From Colias croceus (Eukaryota > Arthropoda > Insecta > Lepidoptera > Pieridae), in NCBI RefSeq assembly GCF_905220415.1, contig NC_059541.1:1624501-1688500 (forward strand): DNA of 64,000 bases, written 5' to 3'. The notes under the pieces are model-generated. The model had not been told where the DNA came from. It saw nothing but the letters and a program-made list of their open reading frames with translations, and made no database searches. The position numbers were made by a program, and so were the translations under genes. This document shows positions 59,653 through 64,000 of the stretch, one piece after another. Within the stretch, counting starts at the first letter, position 1; each line of letters starts with the position of its first letter.

Positions 59653-60227
59653 TAAAAAATAAAGATTGATGATGATGATGATGAGCTCTAAAACTATTAT
59701 TATACTACATTAGTACTACAATTTAATATTTGTTAAATTTTATTGATTAAAGATTAGGTACGTACTTTTACAGTCACTATAACACATTCCACTTATCCCA
59801 ATATATAACCAAACCTACAAATTCCAATGCGTATAACCGAAAAGACCCTCCAAACTAATACTCGAATCTCAAGCTTATTCAACGAATCGATCTCTTAGAT
59901 TACCTATAATTAACATCTGTTGTGGACATCCCTTACTGACCCTTTAGCGTGAACCGTTAAATTGAATTTGGCTGTTTCCTCATAATGCACGACTTATTCG
60001 CTTGTTTATTAGAATGTGTTTGTGCAAATGGTTTTATGTACAGGTCAATAGCTTGACATAGCGGTATTGTTGTTTGGGATATGAGTGTTGTGTAAGTTCT
60101 CAGAAATATGTGTTTTCGGAATTCTTTTCGGATGTGTAATTTTAACACTATTGTTGTGGTAAAATATATAGATGGATAGATGATAGATGTCGTTGTATTG
60201 TTAATAAGAAAATATAATTTATTATAA
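59653..60227. other. No gene recognised
   Basis: AT-rich intergenic sequence. The 63-codon reverse frame at 59957-60148 has no recognisable features. Confidence 0.5.
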
Positions 60228-60409
60228 ACTAATTTTACAAAGTTGAAAAGTTTGTTTATATTTTGCTTGAATGCGCTAATATCAGGAACTGGTCCGATTT
60301 GAAAAATTCTTTCAGTGTTAGATAGCCCATTTATCGAGGAAAACTATTGGCTTTAAATTACGCTAAGACCAATAGGAACCATATAGGGTAAAACCAGAAA
60401 GGCAGCTAG
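60228..60409 (+). mobile_element. Helitron-like element, GTTGAAAAGTTTGTTT head
   Basis: It shares AGGAACTGGTCCGATTTGAA and AGTGTTAGATAGCCCATTTA with the elements at 21285 (reverse) and 61495, and ends GGCAGCTAG at 60406-60409. The tail hairpin is eroded. Confidence 0.65.
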
Positions 60410-60869
60410 TAAAAACATAATTTTATTACGTTGTTTCATTTTATTTCAAACTTTTTCACATATTTACACCTTAAGCTCTGTATCACCATGAAATTTCCAT
60501 CTTAAAACACAGGAAAAAATCTCAAAGCGTAAGCAAGTAAGTATAAAATTAAGTAGTAAAAACTAAAATACTTTAATCAGCAAATGTAGCACAGAATGAA
60601 CACCTTGGCTTCACGAGGGTTTGGGAAAAGGCGCACTTCCACCGCAGCCTGCAGTCGGCGCAATTAGCCGGTTACTTTACATAAAACACACCGTATGCTG
60701 TGGTTTAAGGTATAAGCGGTGGCGGATAATAATGTAGGGCATCGTTTTTTAATACTGTAGTAAGTTTAGTGGAAAAAGCATATTAGGTACATTTAATTTT
60801 ACAGAAAAATGAAATGATGTCGTAGCATTAATATTATCATCCCAGTATAGTCAGTTATAACATAATATT
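60410..60869. other. No gene recognised
   Basis: AT-rich with one GC-richer patch at 60610-60670 (CACCGCAGCCTGCAGTCGG), too short to call. Confidence 0.5.
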
Positions 60870-61030
60870 AAGCTATTGCATAGCTTCTATCGCGGGCCTT
60901 GAGCGCGGGGACCGAAACGAGAAATTCCGTAACGAAAAAACCTCACGCTCCGCACTCCGACTGGCGGAGGTGTGGCTTGAAGGCATAGCATGCAATAGCT
61001 TTACCGCGGCAGTCCCCGAGTGCCACACGT
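60870..61030 (+). repeat. Dispersed ~150-bp repeat, copy 4 (full length)
   Basis: AAGCTATTGCATAGCTTCTA through CTCACGCTCCGCACTCCGAC to CCGCGGCAGTCCCCGAGTGC, then CACACGT. This is the most complete copy. The copy at 5756 lacks about 13 bases of its middle. Confidence 0.7.
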
Positions 61031-61494
61031 CGTTTTTTATTGTACCTACCTGTACTGTTTATATGTATATGGTATATTGATACAATGTAACGTTAGGGAC
61101 AGAAAGAAAAATATTAAAGGGCTATTTCGAACCTTTCTATCTATAATTTAAATTTAATCTAAATAACTGCGATTATTAAGATTCAATCGATTGAAGAATA
61201 CCTCTCCTAAAGCTCTCATTGAAGAAAATGATCTATTAAAAGTTGCCTGTAAAAAGTTTGTTAGCTCAATATTAAATTCAACTAGATAATATCATAACGT
61301 AGTAGCAAATATTACAAAATGTATCGCATCGTTTTATTAAGAAAAGCAAACCTTTTTCTTTATGTGAATATTTAGTTTAGTTTTGATGATAATGCATAGA
61401 CCTGTGACCCCGGAGATCTGTACAAAATGGATCAATGAACATTTAATATTTAAGTCAGATCAAATAACTAGAAAATCATGTAAATCTACACTAA

Positions 61495-61660
61495 AATTAT
61501 AAAGCTGAAGAGTTTGTTTGTTTGAACGTGCTAATCTCAGGAACTGGTCCGATTTGAAAAATTCTTTCGGTGTTAGATAGGCCATTTATCGAGAAAGTCT
61601 ATAGGCTATATATCATCACGCTAAGACCAACAGAGCAATGCGGGTGAAACCGCGTGGCAC
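61495..61660 (+). mobile_element. Helitron-like element, GCTGAAGAGTTTGTTTG head
   Basis: It starts TCTACACTAAAATTATAAAG, then GCTGAAGAGTTTGTTTG. The tail GCGGGTGAAACCGCGTGGCA is related, but no CTAG follows, so the 3' end is decayed. Confidence 0.7.
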
Positions 61661-62669
61661 ATCTATAAGTTCAAACCTTACGCCAAGCAATCACGTGCGA
61701 TTCCGGTTCATTGTAGAGCCTTCCTCGTCACGCAAGTACGTCGTGTTAAGGCTTGAACTATCTTAATGCAGACTAGGGTTGGATTGCACTATTGGTTCTT
61801 GTACAAGGGTTTGTTTCAATATTTTAGAGGTGAGACTTGTGTGTTTGTTATGCTAAATAAATGTAGGTATCAGAATAGTAAGAACGAAAGAGGTTATAAT
61901 AAATAATAAATATTTCAGGACAATTTTCACACACGATCGATCGATCGATCTGATCCCATACTAAGCTTTCGCTTGTGTTATGGAAACCAGATGGCTGATA
62001 AACATACATATATAATTTTAAATAAATACTTATACAGATAATTAACACCCAGACATAGAGCAAACATCTATGTTCATCACACAAATATTTAGGGTCACTA
62101 CCAACCAAGCCAACCGGTTAGTCAAAGTTATGTGTTACTAATCGGAATAGATTTTATTATACTTTTCGTACAAGAAGAGCTTGACTATATAACATCAGAA
62201 CATGATATTTTGCTGATATCCCGTACATACAAATATTACCTACACAACAACACAAATTATACCTCTTCTTGTATGTTGAAAACGTTCACGTGGTAACAAG
62301 ATGAAGTTGCTTGACTAAAATCTATCTTTGTATCAAATTTCATCATAATTCATTCATCCGTTCTGACACCCATTGATTCAAACTCACGTACGTATTATAT
62401 TCTATGGGAAAATTAAATTTCCCTCTTGACCTATCAAAACATAAATTTTGTTACAAAAACGGAAGTATATTTTTCATATGACTTCTAATATTATTTACCC
62501 TATATACTAAGCTATTCTCACGCATATATTTCATATGGTATCTAACAACCCTTACCAAGGTCAGTTACTTTATCTCTGTGGGAACTCGCCTAACTTCACA
62601 CAAACTCATAACAGATGCTTCGGAAGTGTTCCGGTTGTTCTTATCTAGTCCATACTTAATATATATCTA
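61661..62669. other. SINE remnant and simple repeat, no gene
   Basis: (ATCG)n lies at 61934-61951. A reverse, diverged fragment of the SINE at 27513/44385 lies at about 61998-62105 (ACACCCAGAC ... TTCATCACACAAATATTT on the plus strand). No gene seen. Confidence 0.5.
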
Positions 62670-62838
62670 TCTAATATATAAAAATCAATGCCACTTTTCG
62701 TTGTAATTCCATAACTCGAGAACGGCTGAACCGATTTCGATAATTCTTTTTTTATTATATTCCTTGAAGTACGAGGATGGTTCTTATGTAGAGAAAACGT
62801 TAATATGTACCACGGGCGAAGCCGGGGCGGACCGCTAG
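62670..62838 (+). mobile_element. Non-autonomous Helitron, 'gccggggcgg' tail class
   Basis: It runs from TCTAATATATAAAAATC through AACTCGAGAACGGCTGAACC and TTCCTTGAAGTACGAGGATG to CTAG at 62835-62838. It is the best copy of the type at 7978. Confidence 0.8.
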
Positions 62839-62936
62839 TATATTATAATAATATTATAGAATATTATAAATGCGAAAGTAACTCTGTCTGTCTGTTACTC
62901 AATCCCGTCTTGACTAGTGAACCAATTTGCATGAAA

Positions 62937-63983
62937 GGAGAATGCCCATGAAAGTATGGACCACAGTATAGTGTTGCGTCAATGCCAGAGTGGTTTTGGG
63001 GGGTTCTTCGATATTCAAAAGATTTTTACTAATACATTTTTTTGTGATAAAAACAGGGGTTTTCAAGATATTGAGAAAAATGTGAATTAACCTCAAAACT
63101 TAAATAAACCCGATTTAGTTAGGTTTATGTGTGATTTAGGGAGTATTTTATTGTCTGAAGGCTATTCGTTTAACATAATATTTAATCTATGCGTAGAGCT
63201 TATGCTTTCAGACAAAGTCTATCTGTTCATCGGCTAGTGTAGGTAGGCAGAAATCTTCCGGGACGGATTTCAAGAAAACCTAAATATATATTTAAAAAAT
63301 GCCAATAGAGTTTTTATTCGGTTTGCATATTGTTGTTGTTGTTTGAATAATTTTTTCACTACATATTCGAAGAAAGAAACAAATAAGAAATAACTGGTTA
63401 CCTTCCAAGCTATCTTACAAGCTATGTCATAATAATATTTTTTTATATATATTTATATTATTTTACTTCACTATATATGTTAAAACAACCTACAGTGTAT
63501 AAACAATACCCTACAGAGTGATTTTATGTTAATTGATTTTTTGTAATTCAATGAAAATAATATTAGCTATTTAGTAAATGTCATAATAGTTACCGCTTGG
63601 TTACCGTGGTAACCAGTAATGGATACTAAATCTATGGTAATGGATCTAAACAATTACATGTCTTATTAGATTTTACAAAACATTCCCTGGTCAAAATATA
63701 TTTTCCGATAGTAAGAAGGCCTCTAAATTGCCGAGATTTTTTTTAATACTATTTTTATCTTGATGCATGAGAAAAAACCTGTAGAAAAAATGTAAACGGT
63801 AATGGACACTAAATCTATAATAACGGATCTAAACAATTACATGTCTTATTAGATTTTACAAAACATTCCCTGTTCAAAATATATTTTCCGATGGTAAGAA
63901 GGCCTCTAAATTGCTGAGATTTTTTTTAATATATTGTTGTCTTGATGCATGAGAAAAACCAGTACCAAAAATGGGCATTCTCC
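62937..63983. mobile_element. Spy-like DNA transposon, 1047 bp, non-autonomous
   Basis: Perfect 13-bp terminal inverted repeats, GGAGAATGCCCAT at both ends, lie between AAA and TTT of a Helitron with no duplicated bases. The interior has no transposase frame but contains a 183-bp tandem duplication toward its right end. The element shares GGAGAATG termini with the one at 37445-38721. Confidence 0.75.
63605..63970. repeat. 183-bp tandem duplication inside the Spy-like element
   Basis: Two units about 183 bp apart share AACAATTACATGTCTTATTA, AAAACATTCCCTG and AAGAAGGCCTCTAAATTG, with a few differences. The second unit runs into the right terminal inverted repeat. Confidence 0.85.
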
Positions 63984-64000
63984 TTTGATATAGAGATATT

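Larger units (their letters stand above)
62855..64000 (+). mobile_element. Helitron split by a second Spy-like element, runs off the window
   Basis: The 5' part (AATATTATAAATGCGAAAGT ... TTTGCATGAAA) stops at 62936. The continuation TTTGATATAGAGATATT resumes at 63984 and is cut by the window end. The break is at exactly the AAA|TTT position used in the Helitron at 37356. Confidence 0.8.

Noticed and set aside
1601..62900. Recurring CTGT and CAGA runs as possible CRISPR-like or regulated repeat arrays
   Set aside because: They are the internal microsatellite of individual Helitron copies and are not regularly spaced.

Overview
This is a window of an AT-rich animal nuclear genome, almost certainly a moth or butterfly. 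The evidence is a very dense set of short Helitron-like repeats (Lep1-like, with CTGT microsatellites and ...CTAG ends), tRNA-headed SINEs, a microsomal insect cytochrome P450, GT-AG introns, and no bacterial gene organisation. I assign order from repeat character and not from a database search.

Three protein genes can be assembled by splicing by eye. (1) Plus strand, 6736-17092: the last six exons of a two-domain immunoglobulin-superfamily cell-surface protein with a hydrophobic, GPI-type C-terminus. Its introns are packed with repeats. (2) Minus strand, 29741-28930: a two-exon gene for a 132-residue secreted acidic protein that I cannot place in a family. (3) Minus strand, 48737-46999: an apparently intact two-exon, 511-residue CYP3-clan (CYP6-like) cytochrome P450, whose long open frame runs past a splice donor just after the heme-binding cysteine. 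A fourth, weaker call is a plus-strand terminal exon at 59185-59330 with a polyadenylation signal behind it. Its upstream exons were not found.

The rest is mobile DNA and unassigned AT-rich sequence. Region by region: 1-6.7 kb, flank of the Ig gene; 6.7-17.1 kb, Ig gene with Helitrons and four small inverted-repeat elements in its introns; 17-23.5 kb, repeats; 23.5-26.9 kb, one 3.4-kb PIF/Harbinger element with a truncated transposase, a SANT-like remnant, a THAP-domain exon and later insertions; 27-36 kb, MITEs, SINEs and the secreted-protein gene; 37.4-38.8 kb, a three-layer nest (Helitron containing a Spy-like transposon containing a Harbinger derivative); 39-46 kb, SINEs and Helitrons; 46.4-48.7 kb, the P450 with a tandem array behind it that is split by a hAT-like insertion; 49.6-50.5 kb, an internally deleted mariner; 50.5-64 kb, gene-poor, ending in a second Helitron/Spy nest.

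The genes show no common pathway. The clearest biology is the transposon history: insertion order can be read from target sites and duplications, and two Spy-like elements sit at the same AAA|TTT position inside different Helitron copies with no target-site duplication.
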